Assembly: GCA_013396915.1 (NCBI GenBank)
Contig: VWZL01000583.1
Coordinates: forward strand, 709,034-773,033
Length of the DNA stretch: 64,000 nt
Origin: Stercorarius parasiticus
Taxonomy: Eukaryota; Chordata; Aves; Charadriiformes; Stercorariidae
Reading direction: 5' to 3'
The translations under genes were made by a program, and so were the position numbers. The notes under the pieces are model-generated. The model was given only the letters and a program-made list of their open reading frames with translations. It had not been told where the DNA came from and made no database searches. Of the stretch, positions 15,701 through 30,420 are shown piece by piece (the stretch's first letter is position 1; the number at the start of each line of letters is the position of its first letter).

Positions 15701-18700
15701 TCTTATGTTTTTGCAAGTTTGACTTCATGTTAAAGTTTGAAGTAGGTTAACTACTTGTATAGAAAAGAGAAATAGAGTAGGCTACTCTAACAGTCTGCTG
15801 ACATACAGTATATGACACTATCTACAGCACTGCCTAATGTACACTTTAAACACTGGAGAAGGCTACACACATCTTTGAAAATACTTAAGTATATTACTTT
15901 GCACTTCTACTGCAACAATGGCCAAGGAAAGAGTAGTTCCTATTCTATAATGCACTATATGGATACTATATAACATGGCAAACCCTCACTTTCGTTTGTA
16001 TTTCTCAGGAATATTCTGGCAGCCAAAAGTCTGACAGCCGGGGAAAATAATTACTGAGAACATGAATATTTCAAGGCTGGAATGACACTGATATAACTGT
16101 ATCGGGAGCAGCTGATAATAACACAGCACCAAGAATACCTACCAACTGATGGAGCAGCAACTACAAGGTAGAAGAACAAACGAATCGACCAAACAAAAAC
16201 TCCAAATGAAACCCTCAATCATCTCATGAATACAAAAATCTAGCCCACAAAATCTGTTTCCTACCTATGAAATAGCAGCAGACTGCCAACTAGACACGGT
16301 AGTCCCTCATTTCATGTTGCAGAAGTTTCTACTGCCGTGGAGGCTCTAATTTCCCTGCTTTCTCATGTGCCTGGTTCAAAGCGTGCGTGTGCACACACAT
16401 CTGTTTTAGATCTTTTTATCTTCGCTTCAAAAATACTGGAAAAAATTAAGATTGCAGAATCAAGAAATAAAAAATTAGGAAACATCACATACCCATGAAT
16501 CCTTTTTGTTTAGTTTCCTTCCAGTGGGTTTTGTGATATAATCTTTAATGTAATATGATTACAATCTGCTTTTCCAGCTTATTTGAAGATGGAGAAGCAT
16601 GAAACAGTACAAAGGAGAGTACAAAGGAAGTACAGAGGACAGCAAGAAACTATACATTTGCCATTTTCAATTCTCAGCTGCCTGAATTTGCAACTAATAC
16701 AATAAATTTTATATATATTCACATAGCTTTCTAGAGCAACCACCTTTCAAAAGGTGTCAATAGTCACCGTACCATGTGGAATTGGATGCTCTGGAAAGAC
16801 AGCACAGGTCATCGAGCTCTCAAAACAATTCAAATAGGCATAGGGAGAAGCAGAATTTTTTCTTTTTTTTCGAACTGATGATTTCAAACAAGTGCTCTCC
16901 TCTCTTTGTGCAGTTACACATAACAATATCACTAAAATGCAAAGAAATTTTTTTCAAGTGTTTATTATATAAATGATTTATCACTTTTTCTTAGGGAATG
17001 AAGCTGTATTTTCAGCTCAGAAGATAAGCATTCAGGAAAAGCCACTAAGTATTGAAAATTGGAAAATTAGATGTTGTACAACTTAACTGACAAAGTCATG
17101 CTGCTCCACAAAAGTTAGTTAACGCAACAGCATCTTCCCATTTTGAGAAACAGGGTATTTGATGTAAAAATATTAAAACCATCTCATAACTAATAGAACA
17201 CATTTAGTATTAAAAAGAAGATCTAAGTCTCAGGGTAAATCTTCCTTTGAAAGCATTTATTGATCTTCCCTTCACAGCACCGTTCACCATTTCTGTAAAG
17301 CAATACTTTTGAGAATGGTGATGTAAGCAATGAATGAGTCACAATGACAAGTGGGTAATAAATAATGACTGACAGACTTTCCCTAAGAACACAGGACTGG
17401 TCTCCAACGAATAAGGATAATCCTAAAGGTGGCAAAAAGGGTTATTGTAGCACAAAACCATCAGAATTACTAGAAATCTGTAGAATTCTAAAGAAAGTTA
17501 AGGAATGTGTAAGAAAAAGAATTACTGGACTTTATAAAACAAACTGTAGCAGAATGAAACATGACTACATGCACATGAAAGCCTAATAAATTAATCCCAG
17601 CAATTATAAACCATGAGTTAGTTATCCAGCTCTGTAAAATCACAAACATTACAAGTTAAACTCAAGTTCCACAAAATATTATGTATCTATACACATTTAT
17701 CCTTTCTTTCTGCTGTTACATTGGCCAAGGAACACGTGAAACTGAAGAAAGCCAGGTAGTTTAATGCACTGACTTGTATGACACATTCTGTAATAAACTG
17801 TGCCTTCCTGAAATACAATGGTATCACTGTTTTGGATACCAAAAGGACAAACCCCATCAAATACAGTATGCAGTACAACTTCAAGTCACTGTGTAAGCAG
17901 AACAACAGAAGAAAAGAAAAAAAAGGGGGTTGTGGATAACACACAAGACAGCAAAACAAGATGCCTAGGGAATGCAGAACAAACAGGTCCATAAGAAAAT
18001 ACTTCAAAGGAAGAGTGTTCATTTGTTTTTAGTGCCTAACTCCTCAGTATCTCCTGACACTTCACAGTCATTCTGTGAATATTATTTATACTTCCTGTAG
18101 TTATAAAAGCAGACCAGCCATCAAGTAACCAAGTAAAACCAAAATACTAATTTTTTCTCTAAAAATGTTATGCCGTTAAAGATTCTTTCTCATGTGATCA
18201 AGTACCATAGAAAGAAAGAATGTCTTAAAAGTAGAAGAAAAAATGTCTTTAAAAGGATATCCTAAAAAAAGGGAGGTCTGAAAACTTAAATTTAACCATA
18301 AAGACCACCCCGGGGTCATAAACAAAGTTTCTTACAAAAGTCTCCAGTGAGAAAAGTCAGTATTTCTTTTGTTATGTCAAATAAAGTTCCATTTTAGATT
18401 GCAGTATTTCTTTTTCTTCTTGTAACTAGTGTTACAACACAGGCAACTGTTAACCAACTAAATGGGAATAGATATTTATTATTTTTTATACAAAAGACAT
18501 TCCCAACATTCAGTCTCCACATCTTTTGGTATTTTGGAGTCAAAGATATACTGGAAATTAAAACCAAGATGACCTTCAGAAATACCCTTAACTACCCTGC
18601 CTCAGCTCAGATTTTATAAAAGGACATTTGAAAATTATTTAGTGATCATTCTTAAGCAAGTGATTTGAAAACAAGTATTTTCAACTACAGATTTATCTTA

Positions 18701-21700
18701 AAAGTATATTCTCCTTCATTAAATATTTCAGACAGGGACCACATAATCCAACTAGATGAAAAGAAGTGTGGTATTTTGGGAGGAGGTAATGATTGTAGGA
18801 TGGGGTAAAATGATCATTGACATTTTAACTAAAAAGAGAAAAGTACGTGGCCTAAATGGGACATTTCCTATAAGCATCTGCAGTGGCTGCTCTGTCACTT
18901 CTTTGCCTGGTCTTGGTAAATTATACCAGCTCTCAAAAGACAGAAAAGCTGTAACTCATCATCTCCAATAATCTAGTCTACATTTATCACTATTTTAATT
19001 ATGTTGAATCTTAGTTTGCTATTTTCATTGCATGAAAATACACATTAATCATTTTTCCAAATAGACAGCACCTTATCTGTCTCAAAGGTTGCAGTTTAAA
19101 ATTAAATCCTTCTCTCATTGCTAACCAGATCACATTTATATCAAATGACCTGTATTTGTTTTCTTTATTAAATATTATTTTAATTACGAATTCATTTTCT
19201 AAGCAAAATTCCCACTGATCTGAATGACAGATTTATTTAAAGAGAGTGAACTGTGATGAAGTTCCATTGAAAAGATTAAAATCATATCTAAAGTAGCTAT
19301 TTACTTTAAAGTAGAAATTTATATCACCTCTTTTTTCTAATACTGAATTTCTACCCTTTCTTCATGAAGTAAACTTGCAAGATCACTTTAAAAATTATAA
19401 CAATCCATGGTTTCACCATACTGTAGAAAAAACAAAAACAATTTTTTTACCATAAAAAAACCCCACATGCATGAAGAGGCTCATTAACAAAAATTAAACA
19501 CCCCCCAAATAGTTAAGCTTAACAATAATTATGCAATCAGTGCAAGAATTAAGCTTGATTCAGAGCTTCAGTTAAATTTACAGTGAAGTCAAGTCACTTT
19601 GACCAAATTTAACATTACTTTTTTGCCAGTAGAATAATAGTTGCTTTACTCAAAAAACGTGTCACATTTTTAACTTATCTCATCATTTTATGATATTGTA
19701 TAGTGAATATGAGTATTTTTTGGATTAGCCAGTGCACATTATGCCACAATAGTTGTTTCCTCTAGCAACATTTCGGTATGTAAAATCTCATAGTAAAAAG
19801 TAAAGATGTCATATGACTAGAGGCTAGATATTACCCATAAACCAGGCAGACAAAAATCAAACTTTCTACACACTACACTCCTGAAGCATCTCACCTCTTA
19901 ATTTAATTTTAAATTAGTCTTCATCACCGTTTATTACCAGATCTCCAATACTGCAACAAGTGGTTTGTGATGTACTATTTACTCCACTAAAATTCTTATC
20001 ACTTGTTACACAGACAAAATGGTCTTCAGAAGTAGAAAGCTGGTGCGTTTGTCTATCTACTGTTCCAAACGAACTAAGGCATGTGGGCAGCCATGTGTTT
20101 TACACAAATCATTAGAGATACAGGGATGTTTTGAATAGCCATCAATGGTTACATCATTAACTATAATTTACTGCAATGACTTATGATTTTCATTTCATAG
20201 AAGTGCATTAAGAGTGTGTTCTACACATACATTAACACTCCCCATCATAAAATAACGCCATTTAACTTTTCACAGAGTGACTTTTATGATGCTGTTACAG
20301 AAGAAACTAATTGTAGTTAAAGCATTTATTTTTTAAAAGGTCATGGTTTTTTATTGTAGTTTATAATATCTAAATGGCAGCGTATGAGTGTGAATGTGCA
20401 TGTATGCGAATGCGGGGACATGTGTATTCAATACTGAATCCGTTCAACAAGTTCTGCAGAAAACACAGAATAACAAGTTATTTGCATATTAAGCTATAAC
20501 GAGGCAAAAGAGAAATCCAAATTTTAAATGAGTTCTGGAGACAAATCAATGCTAATGAACAACAATTACTTCAGTCACTGTGTGAATTAAAACAACACCA
20601 TTAATAAAGCTTAGGTGTTCTGCTGGTGAGCATGTCTTTAGTCCCTGGCAGATCATGCAAGACCTAGTTTAGGAGAAGCAGTAAGCACAAAGAAAGTAAG
20701 TTTAAAATTATTTTGTTTTGAAGCTCCGCTTCAAAGAAAAACTTCAGGAAAGTCTACACAACTCAGAAGATCCCATCTAGTTTTAATGACTGCCCTGAAT
20801 GCCTGATAAAATTTCAGATTTTCACTAGATAATGACAAGAGAGCTTATAAACCCAAAAGATGACTCAGAACAGTCTCTTTTGTTCCCTTTCTTGCATGTA
20901 AAACAGTCAGTGAAAAATCAAAATGTTTCCTTCAGGAAAAAAAAAAGGGCTTTTCTTTGAGCTAAAAATAAGTCTAAACATCCTGTTCTTTACCTGAATG
21001 CTCAAAACCAGCAGTAGGTAGTAACCATGTAGGGAGAAACTACAGAGGGCACTGTTGTATCAGTTTTCAAGAATTACAATGGTGACAGGGCCCAAGAACA
21101 GAAGACTGTCAGGAAAATAAATAACTAACTAAAGAAAGAATCTGGAGTTAGGAGAGCATGCAAATGCACTAAACCTAAAACAATAATAAGGCAAAAAGAC
21201 TGAAGCTGTATTTCTGAAGGAAAATGGACTGAAAAAAAGTTCACATAACAGACTGTCAGGCTGATAGGAATACTGCAGTGCGCACATTTGGCATTTTCCT
21301 TTGTAGTACTTTTCATGGTAAAGGTAACTAATCATAGCGCTGCCTTATCCTTTGCAAACAGCAACCGATTACTGGAATCCAACTCATAATCAATACGAAA
21401 ATGAGTGATGACTGTTACGCAATTCTTCCACAGGCAGAATTTATCAACAGAAAGAATATCTCCATACTGAACAGTCCTTTCACAGTGTAAAAGGCCAGTT
21501 CCATTTTATTCCTTTTCATAATGACAGTTACAAATCAATCATTTCTATTTTGAAAATGGTAACGTTAGTACAATGTAAACCAAATGAAATCCCAGCCTTT
21601 CCAGAAGAATTACCTTTAAATATACTGATCAGAAACAGTAAGTGTCCAGCTGAAAATAATACAACTATGCAATTGCTGTATGACATTCATATGAAAGGGG

Positions 21701-24700
21701 GGTGCGTGTTAAATAAGTCAGCTTAAATAACTTAAAAATTGTATAAAAAAGCAAAATGATTTTTACACAAAGATTGAACTTCAGAGATAAAAATATTTAT
21801 GAAGACAGATTTGAGATGTGTTTACTGTTCATTTATATGAAAGTTCACGTGTCCTTGATTGTATTTTATTAGAACTAACCCCAATTACATTCCATTAAAC
21901 ACTAATAAATTTTAAAACATATATTACTGCTGCCTAATGAGAAGTGCAAATAATATAAAGCAGCCAGTTACCTCAGCACAGAATAAGATCATTTATTTTT
22001 TATATTTTTCATTTTTATCCTTAAAATCACGATGAATTGCCAAGTAAGAAACCAAAGTACTGAAATGAGATATGGATAGTACCATTCATTTAAATGAAAC
22101 TGTAAAGAAGAGAGGTGTTGCTCTTTTTCAACAATGTGGTAGCAAAACACACAAGCAGCATGTTTTACAGTGCTACAGCAAAAAACACAGGTCTTTTATG
22201 AACATTGACTCAAATTCACATTCAAAGAGGAAAGGCTACATAGATGGTATTTTCAAATTGAGTTAGTCAGTAACTTCATAATAAACCAAAGAATGAATGT
22301 TAACAGAGAAGATGTTCAAGCAAACAAAACACATACCTGAAAATTGTCTACAGCTATGTGCATGAATGAACAAAACAAACAAAATCAAAACCACAGACCG
22401 TGCCTGTGGATACTCACATCCACATGCATAAGAACTGTGATGGTAACTCTGGAGGAACTGTTCCTCTAAACATGCAAAGACAAAGGTACTACATGAAAGG
22501 AAACTGCCACAGAAAATGAAAAACCAATGTTTTTTTTTAAATTGCAAAACCAGACAACACAAATATATTTACCAAACAAGACACCATTTCCTTCGCAATT
22601 CACCTGGAATTCCTTCTAAGTGATTTAAGTAACTGTTTCAAGCAACTTGTTAATAAAGTATAAATAAAAACAAAACCTAATGTGCATGTCAGAAATGGGA
22701 TTCATCCAGGTTTTGCCTCTTTGGCTTCCAAACAGCCCAGAATATATTCTGTCTTTAGCCTAATTCTGTCTTTAAATCAGAATTATTTTCAAATTGCTGG
22801 ATGTACTACCAGTCTAGCAATCTGTTTAACTCTCGTTTCTTATTAGCATTACTTCTAGCAGTCTAGTTTTGCTAAAATAAAGTTTAATCTTATTTTATTT
22901 TTTCCAAGTATTAATAATTTTTCACTAGTATTACCTTTATACTCATTTTGAAGTGTATATGATCGCAGGCAAGCAGGCAAGTTGCATGCATGCAAACAAA
23001 ACTAACTGTTAGATACACAGTATTAATAAAAGAAATGCATATTAACCTACTAAACATACACTAGAACACTAGGCTAGACCAGGTGAAGTCCTCAAGTTAA
23101 GATACATGTTTGTTTTATGTAAAACATAACTCGATTTTAACTCAGAAATGCTGTAGTTCATTCCTACAGATGCGCAATTAGATCCAAATGGGGCCGTTAC
23201 TGAGGCTGTTGAGTCTAGGCATGTCACTTAAATAAAATTCAAACTATGAAAAAGGTTTTGATAACATTTACAAAATTGACTTAAACATCTTAATATATTT
23301 TTCCATTTAACTACAATACTGAATGCCAAAACGTTAATAGATAACTCTCTAAATATTCAAGATATTTAACAAGATATTTGAGGTTTCTTTCTCCCCATGC
23401 AATACAGCACATTAAAACCAATTTTACTATCGTCATTTATTCAAAGCTTGATTATGAGCAATAGCTGCAAGAAGAAATACAGCATTGTTGATTCATATAC
23501 AAGCATTTCACTTAACTACATTGGATAATAGCAGTGCTCCTAAAGGAGTATAAAAGTAAAGTGATTAGAAGTCATTACTGTTAATTAGCATTCACTTTAC
23601 ATTGATAGGGATGAACCTTTTCTGTGCTGAACAAATGGAAAGCTTTTATCTGAAAGTCTGCCAAACATGGTCAAGGTAGGCACTGAAATAAAGTGTCAGT
23701 GACCAGCAAGTTGAATTCAAAACAACAATAACAAAAAAGCAAAACAAAATCTAAGGATGTATCATCATCCAATTAGTGAGATTCAGTTTTTAAACAGGAA
23801 AAGGTTTGAAGGGAATGAGTAAAACTGGAAACTCATACTTCACATTCTGCAATCTCACTGATAAAAGGAGGAAATGTGTGTTTATCAAACTTGCTGCGAG
23901 TGCACGGTTCATTTGGCGTCCAGTAAACAATGCCTGGCTGCCCATTTCCAAATGCATGTGAGAATCCTGCAACCCAGAACATCATATTCAGCAGGCGAGG
24001 TCACACTAGAGATGCCCTGGAAATGGGAAATTAGGAAAACCTGGCAATCAGAGGTTTAAAGCTGACCAGAACAAGCCCTCGGGCTTGCTTACCATCTTTC
24101 ACCACCAGCCTAACTGTCTCTGCTTATTCAATATTAACACAACAAGACTGAGAGTGAGTGAAAACAACTCCACACACCTAACAGGGAGAAATACAGTGAC
24201 TTTTTTGTTTACATAGAGCTCAACATTTCTCACGGTAAGAAACTACCTCAAAGATGTTGCTCAAGATTCCCTTCTGGAAAAAAAATTGACCCTTCCTGAA
24301 CAGTTCAGATAAGACATGGAGAATGACAGGCATCCTGTTGATTAAAAAATTTCCTTGTTCCCATCTCATTTTAAAATTAAAACTAAAAAAAAAAAACAAA
24401 ACAAAACTAAACAAAACCTGTCTTGTGAATGGAACAAGATACATAATTATTTTTACACTGCTTAAAGCACTGCCAACTATGCAATTACTTCGTACCCTCT
24501 TCCCTTAATTCACACTCTTATTCACTGCTGATTACAATGGCCATCCCCTAGCTGGAGGAAGCTATGGAGCTCCACTCCAGAATTAATTAAAAAAAAATAA
24601 CAAGTCGATTAAAAAATGTTGTTGAACGTGATGAGTGCAAAGGGACAATTAAAATTCTCACAGATAAAAATCTAGTCATTATAAAAGGTAGAGGAACTTA

Positions 24701-25575
24701 ATCTGTCACATGAAAAAAACACAGCTAATATTTTGTCTTAAAAAAATCCTGCTTTATGAAGAAGCACAGTTATTTATTTCTTGTCAGTGTAGGTAGCCAT
24801 TTCATACAACTGCAAAAAGTTCACATTTAACTTTCATGTCTAACAGCAAAAAGAAACGTTCTAAGAGATATGGTCTCCAAATGTTCATCTAATCAACATG
24901 AGTAGTAGAGGGCCCAAAAAATAAATTCCATTGTTTTATTTATCACTGTTCCCCCTAACTGGACACTGAAGATTTTTTAGGATGTTTTTTCAATACTGAT
25001 GTTACAATTTCACTTGCTGTATAAATTCTATTTTTCAATTGCTGAATTATATATAAAGTTAATCTATCAAAATATCAAGGGCACGGTATTCTTGATTTGC
25101 AATAATCTTAAAATATAGGGGGAAAAACTGAGGAGTGATTAGTTTGGAAATTCAGCATAAAGAAATTTCTCTTCCTACAATTTAATCTTTTTTAAAAATT
25201 TTGAGAAATATATCTTTGAGGAATTAGTCTATATATCTACAAATAATTCAAGTTGTAATAGGGAAAATATCAGATTTTTGTCAGCTGAAAACATGAGTAA
25301 TTATGACAATTATGACTAGAACAGAACTGTTTTGCAGCATTCTGAACTCTGAATCTCATCAGTGAGAGGGGGAAGGTACCTACTTTGTCTGAACTTACAA
25401 ACTGCAAAAGTAGTTTGGTGAACAGCATGCTGAGGTCCTCAGATTACAGATTCCTGAAGTCAGTCAGGATTCCATAACTAATAATATTTAGATCTTTAAG
25501 ACTACTAAGCAAATCTGCAAACCTTTTTTGTATGAGTTAAGAGTACACTATTAGTCTTTATCATGTAAATACTAC

Positions 25576-25615
25576 CACTGAAGTCACGGGGACTACCGAG
25601 CGCTGATTAAAATGG
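25576..25615. repeat. possible ancient sauropsid interspersed repeat
   Basis: CACTGAAGTCACGGGGACTA and CGAGCGCTGATTAAAA resemble 'actgaagtcaatgggactactcatgtgcttaaa', a widespread old repeat. The family is uncertain. Confidence 0.35.
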
Positions 25616-28600
25616 ACACCTAAAAGCCAAATGACTATTTCTAAATACTTTACTATTTCTTTTAAACATATTTTACAACAGGGAAGACAGTGAAGCAACG
25701 CCTGCAGTATAATAGTATGTTACATTTATTAATTCTTTTTTCCTGATGAGAACCTCTATACATTTGGCTGTAGAAAAGCCACAAAAAGTCAGTCATCAGA
25801 CTGAATCTGAGAACTCATGTCACCCACTGGCGACAGCAGCTTCCAGAAGGCTGGAAGAAAGACTGTTTCCTTAGCATGGAAGACTAGCATATTAGCAGAT
25901 TAGCAATAATAAGGAATTGAAAGCTTTATCTTCTGTGAGGGAATTAATCCCTATCCAAAGGCCACAGAATAACCTTGTATTTCATCCATTCATCTCAAAC
26001 CCTGAAGAACTCTTTCCTGAAGAATTCCAAGTCTTTGGGAGTTTCACTGCATAATGACAGGACCTAAGTTACCTCTGTTCCCCCTGAATCTGCACAGCCA
26101 AAGCCCTTTTGAGACAAAATATCTTAAATAACATCTAAAATTACACAGCTATTGCAATTTTAATTCTCAGACAGGAATACTTCCTGTCTTCACTAAATAT
26201 CAGTCTGGGTCCATTTCAAAAGTCATGATCCTGTCCTGAAAAAATAACTATTAAATACAGAATTCACAGTATTAATAAGCTCTTTGTTGCTGTAACTAAA
26301 AACCATATTACTTATTCTCTGTGATTTACTGAGTTATAAGATCAATGGTCCAGAACGTGACAATGGTTTAGAAAATAAATTTTCCTTCTTTCCCTTTCCA
26401 CGTTACTTATAAAACTAAACAGTGCCACAAGCAAAGCTATTATTATTCAAATGTTTCGTACAACCAATATATCCAACATCAATTCTTACTTTTCAGCTGA
26501 TGATCAATGGATGATATCATAATTAATAATCCTTCAGTCCTGAGATCCAACATCTTAATTTCTTGCAAGAATACTCTTTTGTTTTTTGTAAACTTGCAGG
26601 TTCTGAACCCACAAAGTGTACCACAAAAAGAACTCTGACAGAAATAACGTTAAAACTGAAAATGTGTTGAAAATCAACTTGCATGTTTTATAATAAACAC
26701 AGGGAAATATATTACAAAGAAACTACAAATAGAATCAATTTTTGAAATACTTATTTCAAAAAACTCAAGTAATGAAAAATGTTATTGGAAAAGATGAAAA
26801 AATAGCTAGAGGAAGAAACATTTTTATCTAGCTCAAAATTCTACAAATTACTCCAGCAGTGGAAACTTATCAAACAAAGGCAAATCCTTCACAGAGCAGA
26901 GGAGATAAGGCAAGGAACCTAGAAGAAGACAGAACTGTCTACTGAAACCCAGAACTGAAATAAATTATCTTTTTATAGTCTGGAAGCTGCTCCAACCACT
27001 GCCCTAAACAAAAGTTTAGCCATAGTCCCATGACATAGAGAAAACAATCCAACATTCAACCATCTAATACCACTTCTGTATGTGCTTACATAAAACATCA
27101 ATGTGTTATTTGGACAAGATCATAATTATATTGAAAAGGGGAGAAAGCAGTTAAATATGCCTATATTGAAAAGTAAATTGTAGGAAAATTTCATAAAAAC
27201 GCCTCCGTGCTCCAGTCTTTCCAACCACTAAAGGGAAAGAAACACAGTTTTCCCACACATTTCCTGGTTTAAAAGACAGCACCCATGATAAAACCTCGAG
27301 GATAATTCAGATAACTAAGAAACCCGAGTGTTTGTATGCTTTGTTGGAAAAATCTCCAATATGCAAAGCGACAAACATGGACAAACAAGTGTATCAGTAA
27401 TCCCTATTCATTAACATGGACAGTAGATTAAATAATGCCTTAGAGTTCAGGATTTACATGTCTCACAAAGTAAATATTGTACTATCAGGTGAGGACGGCA
27501 CAGTAAGATACTTTTAGACACCATATAAATACTCTGATATGTTTCACAATATATACTCAATACAGAATCTACACCAAGGCAATAGGCAACTAAAAAATAA
27601 ATATAAATTTCCTTCCTACCTATCAATCATGTGGGTTTGTGACAATAAAATTAGCAGGTTTACAGTCATCAGCAGTCAATATCACTTACTAAGTCCCATG
27701 AACTAGAACAGGATTGTTGTCCTGGATTTCCCAGAACCGCAGGGGAATATTTAACTTTTTAGAAACCTTGTTCTCGTAACATTGTTTTTAAAAACATCCA
27801 ATATTTTCAAATACATACTAGATTTTCAAATGTGTTTTGTTTAATTTTTTTACTAAAGTATTTGCAATACAAGTGTTCTTTACGAACGGGAAGTGAGGCA
27901 AACTATGTGATTTTGATCTAGGCACACCTTTCCTGTATTCTTGGGCCCAACCATTTGACAGAAAAACAGAGCTATGTTAGTTTGACCAGTGTTTTGAAAT
28001 TATGTCCACTCAAGGATGCATTTTGACAAGGCTTCCACAGAATTCCTACCCTCCCTTCAACAGAATGCAAATTGAGCTCTCCGTTTAAAACTATTAACAT
28101 CTGGAGAAAAAAAAACAAGAACAAAAACCAAACCTAAAGCAAAATCCCCAGTGATTAAAACTTACATAGTAAAGCTAGAAAACTGCATTTATAAAAAAAT
28201 CTGAAAAAATAAAAATAGAAAGCTTTCAAAGTTACTCTTAACACACAAAAGAAAAATTTTCCTGTATTTTTCTTAAAACTAAAAAAAAACAAAGACTTAT
28301 AGCTGCGGTAGTTTATGTCCCCCTGATAATTTTGCCATTATTCATCAAAATATGCAAGACTTCTACTGAAACTGTTGCACCAGAACTTTACATATAGGTT
28401 TGACTGTAAAGACATGGTTATCCAAAGTCTAACATAAAGGTAGTATATTGTTAATATTTATGTCTTTAAAATATCATATAGTAAAATCAATATTTCTCTC
28501 TCAATATAGGAAAGAAATAGTTATTTAGTTCCAGACAACTTGATAACATCTCTTTCAACTATAGTTATAATTATCATGTACAAACTTCCAAAGCAGAAGT

Positions 28601-28919
28601 TGTCAAGATTTAACATTAGCATTAATTTATGTCAGGCATCCATTTCTCCAAAGACAGCAAGAATCGAAAAGGAAGTATCATCTTAATTGCCACTAATCTG
28701 CCCATTTTTAATGAAATTGATCAGTAATTTATTATCTTACCCAGCGGCAGAAAGCTGTTAGTACGCAGCTTTAAGAGACAGAATATACTAGTCCTTCTAA
28801 TTTCTAACACTATCATGGTTCAAAAGTAATTTAACACTGAGGTACCATATTTCTTTTAATTCGTGTACTGCATGATACGCACATTTCATGTAAAACCTCT
28901 ATGAAGCACTCTAGAGCAT

Positions 28920-29172
28920 AATCATAGAATCACTTAGGTTTGAAAAGACCCTTAAGATCATCGAGTCCAACTGTAAACCTAGCACTGCCAAGTCCACCAC
29001 TAAACCATGTCCCTCAGCACCACATCTAAGTGTCTTTTAAATACCTCCAGGGATAGCGACTCACCCACCCACTTCCCTGAGCAGCCCATTCCAATGCTTG
29101 ACAACCCCCTCAGTGAAGAAATTTTTCCTAATATCCAAACTAAACCTCCTCTGGTGCAATTTGAGGCCATAC
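28920..29172 (-). mobile_element. CR1 LINE, 5'-truncated copy
   Basis: The complement reads as the 3' portion of an avian CR1: GGCCTCAAATTGCACCAG, then TTAGGAAAAATTTCTTCACT, GCATTGGAATGGGCTGC, a GACATGGTTTAGTGGTGGAC stretch, and ends with TGATTCTATGAT at the low-coordinate end. The element is therefore on the minus strand and lacks all of its ORFs, the usual CR1 fate. Divergence from the consensus appears modest, so this is the youngest CR1 in the window. It lies in DPH6 intron 3 in the same orientation as the gene. The 5' limit is where similarity fades and may be off by some tens of bases. Confidence 0.93.
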
Positions 29173-29667
29173 AGTCTTCATGCACTGTTCTGTTTCATAG
29201 TCTCATACAACACAGGTATATGATCTTGATTTTACTTTAGAGGAACACAATTTCCCTGACAAAATGTTTAGAAGATGTAACATTCAACTCCAACATGGTT
29301 CGGGAAGCACTCTGCACTCAAACCACATTCTTAGGTCTTATCTGAAAGTTGATTTTTTTTTTTTTTAAATTAACAAAGAATAAGCTTGAAGCTTTTAGGT
29401 TCGTGAATCTCAATTCTCATTTCAATGGAAGAAGGGGGCTAGAAAATCTTCAATACCTGAATTGAAGACTACAAATATCTTTAGCTGATATTTCAGAAAG
29501 TAGTCTACCAGTTTGATCAATAAAATTAAATGTGCATTTACTTTTTTTAAAATAGCAATTTATAGGATTTTCTGGGAATTGTACTGTTTTAGTACTGTGC
29601 ACTGCAGTCATCAACTCGATTAACTGGAATAGACATACCATGTTCACTCAAAATTCGTGTAAAACCT

Positions 29668-29708
29668 CTAGAGTCAATGGGAGGTCTTCTATTTATTTCA
29701 ATGAGATA
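29668..29708. repeat. possible ancient sauropsid interspersed repeat
   Basis: TAGAGTCAATGGGAGGTCTT and ATTTATTTCAATGAGA resemble 'gaagtcaatgggagttttgccattgatttcaatggga'. Short and diverged. Confidence 0.3.
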
Positions 29709-30420
29709 TGATTCAATTCTGATGGAAAATAAAGTACTACATGAAACATTTTGGAAAAGAACAGAGAATACATTTCAGGTGTTTTGGGAAATACGCTCAT
29801 TATCTCCCTTTAATTGGTTTTATAGCTAAAAAGAATTGATAAATGTTATTGCTATCATGTGATATACAGGGCTACCAAAATCAAAACTATCATGGTAAAA
29901 TATTCTGTAATACTTTCTGAATGATCTGCAACATACAAATAACAGATTCTGGTTTACAGACTGTAAGTGTACACAAATGGAAATGTCTAGACATTACTTT
30001 CCATACAATGGTAAATGCACAAAACCCAAAAGATCTCTCATTCCAGTAACCAAGCAATGCATTATTTCAAATATGAAACTACACAAATGTTTTATTTATA
30101 GATAATTTTCATAATTATGTTTTTTGTAGTATATGCCAAACACCTGTTACAGATTTTTTTTTATTAAATAGGAACAAGGTTTTAGCTTCAAGTGGGGATT
30201 AATAAATCTGAATTACACTGGGGGAAAAGGAATAAAGTTACGCTATATATCTATAATGCCAGGAAGACCAAAGGAATAGAAATAAAACTTGCAAGAGTAA
30301 GTGTTCAATTTTCTTCTCAAAGCTCTCTTTAAATACCTATGTTGATCATTTACATAAATTCATAAATCAGTTAAGTAATATAATTGTCCACAGTTATTTG
30401 ATTCTTTTCATTCAGCGTAC

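Larger units (their letters stand above)
1..30420 (-). other. DPH6: DPH6 intron 3 (partial, runs off left edge)
   Basis: Everything left of the exon 3 donor (30420-30419) is inferred to be one large intron, since no further DPH6 exon was found. A long DPH6 locus is known in vertebrates. The visible contents are a CR1 copy (28920-29172), a 29-bp duplication (44-101), a 12-bp tandem (5289-5324), a perfect inverted repeat (12729-12753), a CA/TA tract (9501-9535) and two faint old repeats (25576-25615, 29668-29708). Many ORFs of 60-111 codons occur but have hydrophobic or low-complexity translations and no recognisable similarity. A divergent exon missed by eye cannot be excluded. Confidence 0.6.

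Noticed and set aside
17687..18022. 111-codon minus-strand frame, hydrophobic
   Set aside because: Composition is that of AT-rich, T-biased DNA (Leu/Phe/Cys/Tyr), with no domain, no splice context and no recognisable homologue.
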